Assembly (NCBI GenBank): GCA_025936735.1
Contig: JAICSU010000002.1
Coordinates: forward strand, 1 to 64,000
Reading direction: 5' to 3'
DNA length: 64,000 nucleotides
Origin: Amnibacterium sp.
GTDB taxonomy: Bacteria > Actinomycetota > Actinomycetes > Actinomycetales > Microbacteriaceae
The notes under the pieces were generated by a model, which was given only the letters and a program-made list of their open reading frames with translations, was not told the DNA's origin and made no database searches. This document shows positions 9,697 to 18,909 of this stretch, in pieces. Made by a program: the position numbers and the translations under genes. Position 1 is the first letter of the stretch. Every line of letters starts with the position of its first letter.

Positions 9697-10356
9697 ATGC
9701 CGCTCACCCGGGACCAGATGGCGGCGCGAGCCGCGCTCGAGCTCCAGGACGGCTCGTACGTGAACCTCGGGATCGGGCTGCCCACGCTCATCCCGAACTT
9801 CGTGCCGGAGGGCCGCTCGATCGTGCTGCATTCCGAGAACGGCATACTCGGCGTCGGTCCCTACCCCTGGGAGGGCGAGGAGGATCCGAAGCTCATCAAC
9901 GCGGGCAAGGAGACGGTCACGATCCTGCCGGGCGCGGCGTTCTTCGACTCCGCGACGAGCTTCGGCATGATCCGCGGCGGCCGCATCACTGTGGCCGTGC
10001 TCGGCGCGATGCAGGTGTCGGAGCACGGGGACATCGCGAACTGGGCCATCCCGGGCAAGCTCATCAAGGGCATGGGCGGCGCCATGGACCTGGTAGCCGG
10101 TGCGAAGCGGGTCATCGTGCTGATGGAGCACGTCGCGAAGTCCGGGGACCACAAGATCCTCGCCGAGTGCACGCTGCCGCTCACCGGCCGGGCCTGCGTC
10201 GACCGCATCATCACGGACCGCTGCGTGTTCGACGTCACGGACGACGGCCTGCTGCTCATCGAGCTCGCGCCCGGCGAGACCGTCGACTCGATCCGCGAGC
10301 TGACCGGCTGCGATTTCGCCGTCGCCGAGCCGCTCGCCTCCGAGGTGCCCGCGTGA
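9697..10356 (+). CDS. pcaJ: 3-oxoadipate (3-oxoacid) CoA-transferase subunit B
   Basis: [39 protein letters not shown]; subunit B SENG motif. Confidence 0.88.
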   Translation: MPLTRDQMAARAALELQDGSYVNLGIGLPTLIPNFVPEGRSIVLHSENGILGVGPYPWEGEEDPKLINAGKETVTILPGAAFFDSATSFGMIRGGRITVAVLGAMQVSEHGDIANWAIPGKLIKGMGGAMDLVAGAKRVIVLMEHVAKSGDHKILAECTLPLTGRACVDRIITDRCVFDVTDDGLLLIELAPGETVDSIRELTGCDFAVAEPLASEVPA

Positions 10357-11567
10357 CGGAGCTGCGCGAGGCGGTCGTCTGCGCCCCCGTGCGCACGCCC
10401 GTCGGCCGCTACGGCGGTGCGCTCGCGCCGGTCCCGGCGCAGGCCCTCGCCACGACGGTGCTCACCGCGCTGCTCGACCGCTCCGGCCTGCGCGGGGACG
10501 CCGTCGACGACGTGATCGTCGGCCAGTGCTACCCCACGATGGAGGCGGCCCCGATCGGCCGGGTCGCCGCCCTCGACGCCGGGCTGCCCGTCACCGCCAC
10601 CGGCTACCAGCTCGACCGGCGCTGCGGATCCGGCCTGCAGGCGGTCGTGAACGCGGCGATGCAGGTGCAGACCGGCGTGTCGGACGTCGTGATCGCCGCC
10701 GGCGTCGAGTCCATGAGCAACGCGCCGTACTACACCGAGGAGGGCCGCAGGGGCCTGCCGCCCACCGCCCTCGTGCTGCACGACGCGTTGAGCCGCGGCC
10801 GCGAGCGGGCCGGCGGCCGGTTCCATCCGACGCCCGACGGCAACATCGGCACCGCCGAGACGCTGCGCCGCGAGTACGGCATCTCGCGGCAGCGGCAGGA
10901 CGCGTACGCGCTGCAGTCGCACCGCCGGGCGGTCGCCGCGCAGGAGGCGGGCGCGTTCGACCGGGAGATCGTGCCCGTCACGGTGCCGGGGCGGAAGGGG
11001 GACCTCACCGTGTCGCGCGACGAGCATCCGCGGGCCGACACGTCGCTCGAGGCGCTCGGTGCGCTCCGTCCCGCGCTCGGCCGGTCCGACCCGGACGCGA
11101 CGGTGACCGCGGGCAACGCGAGCGGCCAGAACGACGCCGCGGCGGCCTGCATCGTGACGACGCCGGAGCGCGCGGCGGCGCTCGGGCTCACGCCGCTGCT
11201 GCGCCTCGCGACCTGGGCCGTGGCGGGCGTCGAGCCGGAGCGGTTCGGCATCGGGCCCGTGCCCGCCGCGCGCCGAGCCCTCGAGCGGGCCGGCATCGGC
11301 TTCGAGGATCTCGACGTGCTCGAGCTGAACGAGGCGTTCGCCGTGCAGGTGCTCGCGTGCCTCGACGAGTGGGGGATCGAGGACGCCGACCCTCGGCTCA
11401 ACCCTCGCGGCAGCGGGATCTCCCTCGGTCATCCGCTCGCCGCGACGGGCGTGCGGATGCTCGCGACCCTCGCGTACGAGCTCCACGACCTCGATGGCCG
11501 GTGGGCGCTCGAGACGATGTGCATCGGCGGGGGCCAGGGCCTCGCGGCGGTCTTCGAGCGCGTCTAG
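10353..11567 (+). CDS. pcaF: 3-oxoadipyl-CoA / acetyl-CoA acetyltransferase (thiolase)
   Basis: [75 protein letters not shown] thiolase signatures; GTGA overlap with pcaJ. Confidence 0.9.
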   Translation: MTELREAVVCAPVRTPVGRYGGALAPVPAQALATTVLTALLDRSGLRGDAVDDVIVGQCYPTMEAAPIGRVAALDAGLPVTATGYQLDRRCGSGLQAVVNAAMQVQTGVSDVVIAAGVESMSNAPYYTEEGRRGLPPTALVLHDALSRGRERAGGRFHPTPDGNIGTAETLRREYGISRQRQDAYALQSHRRAVAAQEAGAFDREIVPVTVPGRKGDLTVSRDEHPRADTSLEALGALRPALGRSDPDATVTAGNASGQNDAAAACIVTTPERAAALGLTPLLRLATWAVAGVEPERFGIGPVPAARRALERAGIGFEDLDVLELNEAFAVQVLACLDEWGIEDADPRLNPRGSGISLGHPLAATGVRMLATLAYELHDLDGRWALETMCIGGGQGLAAVFERV

Positions 11568-11575
11568 AGCCGAGG

Positions 11576-11626
11576 GTTGCCACTTCTTGCGGTCTTGACG
11601 GCCTCAAGACCGCAAACAGTGGCAAC
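11576..11626. terminator. Near-perfect 51-nt palindrome between convergent pcaF and IclR gene
   Basis: GTTGCCACTTCTTGCGGTCTTGA-CGGCC-TCAAGACCGCAAACAGTGGCAAC; about 21 of 23 stem pairs. Confidence 0.7.
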
Positions 11627-11671
11627 AGTCGGGCGGAGGTCGGGTCGGTCGTGGGGCGGGTCGGGCGGAGG

Positions 11672-12439
11672 TCAGGCCGGGCGGTCGGCCGCCACCGCGC
11701 GGCCGATCGCTCGCGCGGTCGTGAGCAGGGCGGGCACGAGCGGCCGGGAGTCGGTGTCCATCGCCCCGACGACCGAGACGGCGGCGACCGGCGTGCCGCG
11801 CACGACCACCGGTGCCGCGATGGAGACCTGCCCCGGCGTCAGGTGGCCGCGCAGCTCGCACCAGCCCGACCGGCGCGCGAGCGCCACCGCCGCCCGCAGC
11901 CGGTCGCCGTCGCCGATCGTGTCCGGCGTGATCCGCTCGAGCGGTCCCGCCGCGAGCCGGTCGAGCACGTCCGGAGCGGCTTGCAGCAGCACGACGCCCC
12001 CGCTGGTGGCGTGCGCCGGCAGGCGGCCGCCCGGCCTGCTGCGCAGCTGCACCGCCGTGCGGGCGCGCAACCGTTCGACGACCACGACCTCCGTGCCGTC
12101 GAGCACGAGCAGCTGCACGTTCTCGTGGGTGACCTCGTAGAGGTCCTCGAGGTACGGCAGCGCGATCTCCCGCAGGCCGTGGCCGCGCGGGGCGAGGGTG
12201 CCGAGCTCCCAGAGCTTCAGGCCGATGCGGTAGCGGCCGTCGGGGGAGCGCTCGAGCACCCGCTCCCGCTCGAGCTGGCCGGCGAGCCGGTGCGCGGTGG
12301 TCAGCGGCAGGCGGCAGCGCTGCGCGAGCTGGGTGAGGGTCAGCCCCTCGGCGGGGGCGGTCCCGAACGCGCCGAGCACAGCGGAGACGCGGGCGACGAC
12401 GCCCGGGCCGGCGACGTCGTCAGCCGGGGACGCCGACAC
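11672..12439 (-). CDS. IclR-family transcriptional regulator (candidate PcaR)
   Basis: LTQLAQRCRLPLTTAHRLAGQLERERVLERSPDGRYRIGLKLWELG HTH; C-terminal SIAAPVVVRGTPVAAVSVVG effector domain; faces the pca operon. Confidence 0.85.
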   Translation of the reverse strand: MSASPADDVAGPGVVARVSAVLGAFGTAPAEGLTLTQLAQRCRLPLTTAHRLAGQLERERVLERSPDGRYRIGLKLWELGTLAPRGHGLREIALPYLEDLYEVTHENVQLLVLDGTEVVVVERLRARTAVQLRSRPGGRLPAHATSGGVVLLQAAPDVLDRLAAGPLERITPDTIGDGDRLRAAVALARRSGWCELRGHLTPGQVSIAAPVVVRGTPVAAVSVVGAMDTDSRPLVPALLTTARAIGRAVAADRPA

Positions 12440-12983
12440 GGAACACCCGCAGCTGCAGGGCGAGGGTGGCGTAGTAGCCCACGAGCGTCGTGAGCTCGAA
12501 GACCACGCGCTCCCCGAGCACGGGGGCCGATGCCGCCCATTCCGCATCGGACACGTCGCCGGCCGCTATCGCGCGCGCCAACCGCAAGGCGGTGATCTCC
12601 ACCGCGTCGCCCGTCTCGGGCACCTCGCCGCGGGAGAGGGTCCCGAGCTCGTCGTCCGTCAGCCCCACGCTGCGCCCGACCGCCTCGTGGGCGTGCCGCT
12701 CGAAGGCGGAGTCCCAGCGCGCCGCGACGAGCAGGATCGCGCCCTCGCGGATCCGCGGTGGGAGGGAGGTCGCGTATCGGATCGCTGCGCCGAGGCGTTG
12801 CAGCGCGTCGCCGAGCTCCGGCGCGAGCAGGAACGCGTTGAACGGGCCGAGCAGCGCTCCGTCCGGTCCCGTGAGCGCGAAGTGCTGCGGGCCGGTCGCG
12901 CGAGGTCCCCCTGCGATCGCGTCGTACAGGGTGCGCTGCGCGGGGTCGAGCACGTCCGGTAGCGGCGAGGGGATGCGGCTCAC
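12420..12983 (-). CDS. Carboxymuconolactone-decarboxylase-family protein (orphan)
   Basis: LLGPFNAFLLAPELGDALQRLGAAIRYATSLPPRIREGAILLVAARWDSAFERHAHEAVGRSVGLTDDE; CMD-like fold without an AhpD CxxC; overlaps both neighbouring IclR genes. Confidence 0.75.
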   Translation of the reverse strand: MSRIPSPLPDVLDPAQRTLYDAIAGGPRATGPQHFALTGPDGALLGPFNAFLLAPELGDALQRLGAAIRYATSLPPRIREGAILLVAARWDSAFERHAHEAVGRSVGLTDDELGTLSRGEVPETGDAVEITALRLARAIAAGDVSDAEWAASAPVLGERVVFELTTLVGYYATLALQLRVFRVGVPG

Positions 12984-13780
12984 GCGGCGACCAGTCTGAG
13001 CCCGATCTCGCGGGCCGCCTGCCGGGTCCGGTCCAGGATGGGCCCCCGAAGGGCGGCGACGTCCTGCCGGGCGGCGGAGACCGCCACGTTGATCGCCGCG
13101 ACCGGAGTGTCGCTCCCGCCGAAGATCGGGACCGCGACCGAGCGCAGGCCGAGCGCGAGCTCCTGGTCCTGCACCGCGAAACCGGCCTCGCGGATCTCGG
13201 CGAGCTGCGCGTCGAGCTGCTCCCGCGAGGTCACGGCGTTCGGTCCGTGTCCCGGCCCGAACGCGTCCGGCCCGAGCCGGGTCGTGATCTCGTCCGCGGG
13301 CAGGTAGGCCAGCAGGAGCTTGCCCATCGAGGTCCACACGGCGGGCAGTGTGGAGCCGACCTGGATGTTGGCGGTCACGAGGTCGGCGTTGCGGAGACGG
13401 GCGAGGTAGAGCACCTGGTCGCCCTGCAGCACACCGAGGTTCACCGTCTCGCCGGTCGCGGCCGCGAGCGCGCGGAGGGGCCGTTCGCTCGCCTCCACGA
13501 GGCCGGCGCCGCGCAGGGCGGACGAGCCGAGGGTGAGCACGGCGAGACCGGGACGGATGTTGCCGTCCTCGTCGCGCTCGAGGAACCCTTCCTCCTCGAG
13601 TGTCGCGACGATGCGGAACGCCGTCGGCATCGGCACGCCCGTGCGGTCCACGATCTCGCGCAGCCGCAGCGATGTCGTCGACTCGTCGAAGAGCCGCAGC
13701 ACCTGCAAGCCCTTCGCGAGGGACTCGATGCGGTACTGGTTCTTCGACGACCCGTCGAAGGGCTGCGTCTCGGCGCTCAT
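12980..13780 (-). CDS. IclR-family transcriptional regulator
   Basis: YRIESLAKGLQVLRLFDESTTSLRLREIVDRTGVPMPTAFRIVATLEEEGFLERDEDGNIRPGL; IclR C-terminal domain. Confidence 0.88.
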   Translation of the reverse strand: MSAETQPFDGSSKNQYRIESLAKGLQVLRLFDESTTSLRLREIVDRTGVPMPTAFRIVATLEEEGFLERDEDGNIRPGLAVLTLGSSALRGAGLVEASERPLRALAAATGETVNLGVLQGDQVLYLARLRNADLVTANIQVGSTLPAVWTSMGKLLLAYLPADEITTRLGPDAFGPGHGPNAVTSREQLDAQLAEIREAGFAVQDQELALGLRSVAVPIFGGSDTPVAAINVAVSAARQDVAALRGPILDRTRQAAREIGLRLVAA

Positions 13781-13940
13781 GAGTCCCTCCTCGGGGAACT
13801 GTCGCGCGCCGTTCCTGGGATACCGGGCGACACGCCGTCGTGCCGGCGGCTGCCGCGGCGCGTCGGCGGATCTCTCCGGAACGGTGCGATTCGGATGCGG
13901 TCCGGGCGCTGCGCACGGTAACGACGAGCGACCGCGGATG

Positions 13941-14750
13941 TCAATGGCGAACCGCCCCGGTGACCCTGCTCGTGAAGGCGAGCGCGGTCGCGAACAGGCT
14001 CGCGATGTCGGCGGCGCCGCGCCAGAAGTGGCCTGCTCCGGGCACGCGGATGAACTCGGCAGGCACGCCGTGCGCCGTGAGCGCCGCGACGAGGGCCTCG
14101 CTCTGCGCGATGGGGATGAGCTCATCCGCCTCCCCGTGCGCGACGAGGAAGGGCGGCAGTCCGGCGCGCACCTGGCGGGCGGGGCTTGCGGCCTCGGCGA
14201 GGTCGGGCCGCTCCCCGACGGGGCCGCCGAGGAGCCCTGCTTCCCGGGTCAGCGCGTCGCGGTCGAACCGGTCCGGATCCGCCGGGAACAGGTCGCGGCC
14301 CAGGCGGGTGAGGTCCGCAGGGCCGTACCAGTCGACGACTCCCGCGATACCGGTCGGCTCCCGGATGGCGGCGAGCGCGGCGAGGTGGGCTCCCGACGAT
14401 TCGCCCCACAGCACGAGCCGCGCCGGGTCCACGCCGTACTCGGCTCCGTGCTCCCGCAGCCAGTGCACCGCGGCGACGACGTCGTCGACCGGTGCGGGGA
14501 ACGGCGCCTCGCCGCTCAGGCGGTGGTCGACCGCAGCGACGGCGAACCCCGCAGCGGTGATCCTGCCGAACGAGTCGGCGTCGCCGAGACCGGGAGTGAA
14601 GGTGCGGCGGCTGCCGAGCCGCCACCCACCTCCGTGCACGAACACGACGACCGGCGCCGGACGCGCGTCCGGCAGGTGCAGGTCGAGGCTCAGCGGCCGG
14701 AAGCCCGGGAACTCCGCGAAGACGACGTCGCGGACGACCTCGGCCGTCAC
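13941..14750 (-). CDS. Alpha/beta hydrolase (HSL/esterase type; candidate depside esterase)
   Basis: VVVFVHGGGWRLGSR oxyanion motif, LVLWGESSGAHLAALAA nucleophile elbow; GTG start overlaps the stop of the upstream cupin by 4 nt. Confidence 0.8.
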   Translation of the reverse strand: MTAEVVRDVVFAEFPGFRPLSLDLHLPDARPAPVVVFVHGGGWRLGSRRTFTPGLGDADSFGRITAAGFAVAAVDHRLSGEAPFPAPVDDVVAAVHWLREHGAEYGVDPARLVLWGESSGAHLAALAAIREPTGIAGVVDWYGPADLTRLGRDLFPADPDRFDRDALTREAGLLGGPVGERPDLAEAASPARQVRAGLPPFLVAHGEADELIPIAQSEALVAALTAHGVPAEFIRVPGAGHFWRGAADIASLFATALAFTSRVTGAVRH

Positions 14751-15319
14751 GGGGTCTGGTCGAAGCGGAACTCCGGCCGGAAGAGGGTGCCGTACTTCTC
14801 GCCCGCGGCCTGCATCTGCTCGCGCGACGGCACGAAGACCTCGTCGCGACCCGGGATGCCGGGTGTGTCGGTCTTGCGGCCCATCGCATGGAAGAACCGG
14901 CCGAAGCCCGCGGTCGAGGTACCGAGCACCTTCGAGGTCGCTTCGAACCGGTAGGCGTGCACGACGTTCTTCGGCACGTAGGCGAAGTCGCCGGTCGAGA
15001 GGATCCGGTCGGCCTTCGTGCCGTGCTCGTCGTCCATCCACACGTGCACGGTGCCGTCGACGACGTAGAAGATCTCGTGCGTCCACAGGTGCAGGTGCGC
15101 CGGGATCATGCTGCCTGCGTGGCCCTCGGCCGTGAAGACGTCGTACTGGCCCTCGGTCTCGTCACCGGAGAGCAGGATCGTGAACAGATCGCCGAACAGC
15201 ACCGACTTCTCACCCTCGCCCTGCTGGAGGGTGAAGGGCACGGGCCGGCCGGGCAGCACGCCCGGGAACTGGTCGCGCTCCGCGGACTCGTCGACGCGGG
15301 GCGGGGTGTCGATCGTCAT
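14747..15319 (-). CDS. Quercetin 2,3-dioxygenase-like monocupin
   Basis: 190 aa; LFGDLFTILLSGDETEGQYDVFTAEGHAGSMIPAHLHLWTHEIFYVVDGTVHVW...GDFAYVPKNVVHAYRFEATSKVLG; 3His-1Glu cupin ligand pattern HxHxxxxE...H as in bacterial QueD-type monocupins. Confidence 0.72.
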   Translation of the reverse strand: MTIDTPPRVDESAERDQFPGVLPGRPVPFTLQQGEGEKSVLFGDLFTILLSGDETEGQYDVFTAEGHAGSMIPAHLHLWTHEIFYVVDGTVHVWMDDEHGTKADRILSTGDFAYVPKNVVHAYRFEATSKVLGTSTAGFGRFFHAMGRKTDTPGIPGRDEVFVPSREQMQAAGEKYGTLFRPEFRFDQTP

Positions 15320-15427
15320 GGGCTGGACCTCCTCGTTGAAGTGACCGGGACAGGCTGGCCGCTACCCCGGGTCTCCCGCCAGTCCGGATCCGCTACTCGG
15401 CGATAGGCGGAGGCTACCGTTGCGCGC

Positions 15428-16324
15428 GTGGACGTCCCCATCTCGGCCCTCTCGTCGTTCTGCGTGCTCGCGGAAGAGCTGCACTTCGGGCACGCCGCCG
15501 CACGCCTACGGATGGCCTCGCCGTCGCTCAGTCAGCAGATCGCGCGCCTCGAGTCGCAACTCGGCGTGCGCCTGTTCGACCGGACCCCCCGCAGGGTGGT
15601 GCTGACCGAGGCGGGGAGGGAGCTGCTGCCCCTCGCGCTCGAGGTGCGGCGGGGGCATCGCGCCGTGCTCGATTGGGCGTCGGCCCGCAGCGGGAGCGCG
15701 GAGCAGCGCTTGCGCGTCGGGGTGGTGGCCGCGGGCGCCGGCGAGCTGACGACCGCGGTGCTCGCGCAGGCGGTGCAGCGGATGCCGCGGTTACGCCTCG
15801 AGATGCGCCGGCTCGGCTTCTTCGACGCTCCGACCGAGCTGCTCGCGGGCACGGTGGACGTCGCGTTCGCGCCCGCGCCCCTGCCGCTGCCGCCCGGGGT
15901 GCGGGCGCGGGAGGTGACCCAGGAGGGCCGCGTGCTGGTCGTCGCCCGCGACCATCCGCTCGCCGGGCGATCGTCGGTCGGCATCGGGGAGCTGTCGGAC
16001 GAGACGTTCATCGCGCCCGCCGGCGGGGAGAAGGCGGTGCTCGACTGGTGGCTGGTCGATCCTCGACCGGACGGCGGCCACCCGCGTCGGGGGCCCGTGG
16101 CCGACGACATCGAGGGCATCCTCGAGCTCTGTGCCGCGGGTGTCGGGGTGAACATCGCGGCGGCGTCCGTGGAGGGTCACTACCGCCGGAACCAGGTGGC
16201 GTTCATCCCCATCCGCGACATCCCGCCGGCGTCCATCGTGCTCCTGGTGCTCGAGACCCGCGACGAGCCCGAGGTGCTCGCCTTCGAGCGGATCGCCCTG
16301 GAGCTGTCCGGCCGCGCCGGTTGA
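15428..16324 (+). CDS. LysR-family transcriptional regulator
   Basis: LSSFCVLAEELHFGHAAARLRMASPSLSQQIARLESQLGVRLFDRTPRRVVLTEAG; divergent from the cupin gene. Confidence 0.88.
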   Translation: MDVPISALSSFCVLAEELHFGHAAARLRMASPSLSQQIARLESQLGVRLFDRTPRRVVLTEAGRELLPLALEVRRGHRAVLDWASARSGSAEQRLRVGVVAAGAGELTTAVLAQAVQRMPRLRLEMRRLGFFDAPTELLAGTVDVAFAPAPLPLPPGVRAREVTQEGRVLVVARDHPLAGRSSVGIGELSDETFIAPAGGEKAVLDWWLVDPRPDGGHPRRGPVADDIEGILELCAAGVGVNIAAASVEGHYRRNQVAFIPIRDIPPASIVLLVLETRDEPEVLAFERIALELSGRAG

Positions 16325-16349
16325 CAGGGGGCCCGCGCAGCCCTACCTT
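16321..16349 (+). promoter_or_regulatory. Candidate promoter TTGACA-N17-TACCTT for SDR operon
   Basis: TTGACA 16321-16326, TACCTT 16344-16349; immediately followed by an inverted-repeat motif. Confidence 0.5.
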
Positions 16350-16375
16350 GAAACTCGCTTTCGCAGAGTGAAGCG
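16348..16375 (+). promoter_or_regulatory. Shared operator motif, copy A
   Basis: TTGAAA-CTCG-CTTTC-GCAGAGT-GAAGC; same architecture as 22008-22035 and 31473-31500. Confidence 0.5.
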
Positions 16376-16390
16376 CAAAGGAGCGAGCCG

Positions 16391-17158
16391 GTGGAGGACG
16401 ACCGAACGGGAGCCGGCTGGCTCGGTCTCGAGACCAGTCGGGTGCTCGTCGCGGGCGCGGGAGGCATCGGCGCCGCCTGTGCCAGCGCCTTCGCGGAGGC
16501 CGGAGCCCGCGTCGCCGTGGTGGACCGCAGCGCGGAAGCTCTGGCGGAGCTCGCCGCGTCCTTCCCCGGCGACCTCGTGGCCATCCAGGCCGACCTCACG
16601 GAGCACGGGGCCGGAGCGCGCGTGGTGGGCGACGTGCTCGAGCGACTCGGTGGCCTCGACGTGCTGCTCCACGCGGTCGGCATCAACGACCGCCGGCCGA
16701 TCCTCGACTTCACCGAGGACGAGTGGGACCGGATCCTCCAGGTCAACCTCACGACCCTCTTCGGCCTCGCGCAGGCGGCTGGGCGGCACATGGTCGAGCG
16801 GCGCTCGGGCCGGGTGCTCGCGCTCTCCTCGGTCTCCGGGCTGCTCGCCCACCACTCGCACGGCCCGTACGCCGCGTCGAAGGGCGGGATCAACCAGCTG
16901 CTGCGGGTGATGGCCCGCGAGTGGGCGCCGTACGGAGTGACGGTCAACGCGCTCGCACCCGGCTACATCGAGACGCCGCTCACCGCGCACCACCTCGCGC
17001 AGCCCGGCAAGCGCGACGAGCTCGAGTCCCAGGTGCCCGCCGGGCGCCTCGGCACCCCCGGGGAGCTCACCGGGCCGGCGCTCTTCCTCTCGTCGCGCCA
17101 CGCGCAGTTCATCACCGGGCACGTGCTGTACATCGACGGGGGCCGCACGCTCGTCTGA
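16391..17158 (+). CDS. SDR-family oxidoreductase
   Basis: VLVAGAGGIGAACASAFAEAGARVAVVD, NDRRPILDF, SSVSGLLAHHSHGPYAASKGGINQLLRVMA (S-Y-K), PGYIETPLT. Confidence 0.87.
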   Translation: MEDDRTGAGWLGLETSRVLVAGAGGIGAACASAFAEAGARVAVVDRSAEALAELAASFPGDLVAIQADLTEHGAGARVVGDVLERLGGLDVLLHAVGINDRRPILDFTEDEWDRILQVNLTTLFGLAQAAGRHMVERRSGRVLALSSVSGLLAHHSHGPYAASKGGINQLLRVMAREWAPYGVTVNALAPGYIETPLTAHHLAQPGKRDELESQVPAGRLGTPGELTGPALFLSSRHAQFITGHVLYIDGGRTLV

Positions 17159-17192
17159 GCGCGGCCGACCACTCACACGAAGGAGTCGACTT

Positions 17193-17987
17193 GTGACGGA
17201 AGCGGAGGGCGCGCGGATCTTCCCGCGGTTCGCCGGCAAGACCGTGCTCGTGACCGGAGCCGGGACAGGGGTCGGGGCGGAGGTCGCGGTGCGCGCGGCG
17301 CAGGAGGGGGCGCGGGTCGCCATCCACTACCGCAGCTCGAAGGCCGGCGCCGAGGAGACGCTGCGGCGCGTGCGGGAAGCCGGGCAGGAGGGCGTGCTCG
17401 TCCAGGCCGACATCTCGTCCTGGGACCAGATCAAGCGGATGGCGAACGAGGTCTGGGAGGCGTTCGGCGGCCTCGACGTCCTCGTCAACAACGTCGGCGA
17501 CGTCTCGAGCGAGCAGATGTCGTGGCGTGAGCTGACCCAGGAGGCGCTCGACGCGGTGGTCGACGTCGACGTGAAAGGCACTCTGCTCATGACGCACGAG
17601 TTCGGCGAGCGGATGCTCGAGCAGGGCCACGGCAGCATCATCAATGTCGGCTCCACCGTCATCGTGCGCGGCTCGCCCCGCGCCCCCCAGTACGCCGCGG
17701 CCAAGTACGCGATCCTCGGCATCACCAAGTCCTACGCGAAGGTGCTCGCACCCGCCGTCCGGGTGAACACGTTCGCGCCCGGCTTCATGGAGACCGAGCG
17801 GCTGCTGAACCGCGCGGACTGGAAGAGCGGCCGCCGCGAGGTGCTGCTGTCGCAGACGCCGATGGGCGTCATCCCGCCGCCCGAGTTCGTGGCGGGGACG
17901 TGCCTCTGGCTCGCCACCGAGGAGGCGGCCCATCTCACGGGCTCGTACCTGCTCGCCGACGGCGGCTTCAACATGGTCGGCGCCTGA
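17193..17987 (+). CDS. SDR-family oxidoreductase
   Basis: VLVTGAGTGVGAEVAVRAAQEGARVAIHYR, LVNNVGDV, NVGSTVIVRGSPRAPQYAAAKYAILG; GTG start with RBS GAAGGAG. Confidence 0.87.
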   Translation: MTEAEGARIFPRFAGKTVLVTGAGTGVGAEVAVRAAQEGARVAIHYRSSKAGAEETLRRVREAGQEGVLVQADISSWDQIKRMANEVWEAFGGLDVLVNNVGDVSSEQMSWRELTQEALDAVVDVDVKGTLLMTHEFGERMLEQGHGSIINVGSTVIVRGSPRAPQYAAAKYAILGITKSYAKVLAPAVRVNTFAPGFMETERLLNRADWKSGRREVLLSQTPMGVIPPPEFVAGTCLWLATEEAAHLTGSYLLADGGFNMVGA

Positions 17988-18017
17988 CGCCCATCCGGAC
18001 GAGGAAGTAGGAACAGC

Positions 18018-18899
18018 ATGAAGCTCATCACATTCGACGAGGGCCGCGTCGCCCGGCTCGAGGGCGACGACGTCATCGAGCTCGACGTGCCGTCCACCCG
18101 CGAGTACTTCGAGCGCGGCGGCGAGGTGCGCGAGACGGGGGAGCGCCTGCGGCTGCAGGACGTCCGGCTGCGCGCCCCCATCCGGCCGAAGAAGTTCTTC
18201 CACACCGCGGGCAACTTCGCCTCGCATCACGAGGAGCTGACGGCGGTCAACTGGTCGCATCCGGTGCACAAGGGAATCGTGTTCTTCCAGAACGTCGACG
18301 CGATCATCGGCCCGGACGACGACATCGTCTACCCCGCGACCCTGACTAAGGAGATGGACTACGAGCTGGAGCTCGCCGTGGTGATCGGCAAGGCGGGCAA
18401 GTTCTTCGGACCCGACGAGGCCGAGTCCTACATCGCCGGCTTCACCGTGTTCAACGACATCACCGCGCGCGACATCCAGCGCCGCGAGATGCAGTCGGGC
18501 GTCTTCTCGTTCAGCAAGGGCATCGACACCTTCTGCCCGATCGGCCCGTGGATCGTGACGGCGGACGAGATCGACGACTACCAGCAGCTCGCCATGCGCC
18601 TCCGCGTGAACGGCGAGGTGCGTCAGACCGGCAACACGAACGACATGAAGCTGACGCTGCCGCAGCTGATCTCGTACCACTCCCCGCAGGGCTACAGCGC
18701 GGGCGACCTCATCACGACCGGCACCGTGTCCGGCGTGGCCGCCGTCCAGCCGAACCCCTTCGACTTCTACCTGCGGCCCGGCGACGTGGTCGAGGCGGAG
18801 ATCGACGGCGTGGGAACGCTGCGCAACCGCGTGGTCACGTGGGAGGACGCGTACGGGGAGCCGGAGCCCACGGCGGCGAACGCCGCATCCGCCCTGTGA
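18018..18899 (+). CDS. Fumarylacetoacetate hydrolase (FAH)-family protein
   Basis: MDYELELAVVIGKAGKFF, GFTVFNDITARDIQRREMQSGVFSFSKGIDTFCPIGPWIV, GDLITTGTVSGVA; FAH-family metal site. Confidence 0.85.
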   Translation: MKLITFDEGRVARLEGDDVIELDVPSTREYFERGGEVRETGERLRLQDVRLRAPIRPKKFFHTAGNFASHHEELTAVNWSHPVHKGIVFFQNVDAIIGPDDDIVYPATLTKEMDYELELAVVIGKAGKFFGPDEAESYIAGFTVFNDITARDIQRREMQSGVFSFSKGIDTFCPIGPWIVTADEIDDYQQLAMRLRVNGEVRQTGNTNDMKLTLPQLISYHSPQGYSAGDLITTGTVSGVAAVQPNPFDFYLRPGDVVEAEIDGVGTLRNRVVTWEDAYGEPEPTAANAASAL

Positions 18900-18909
18900 G
18901 GGCGGCACT

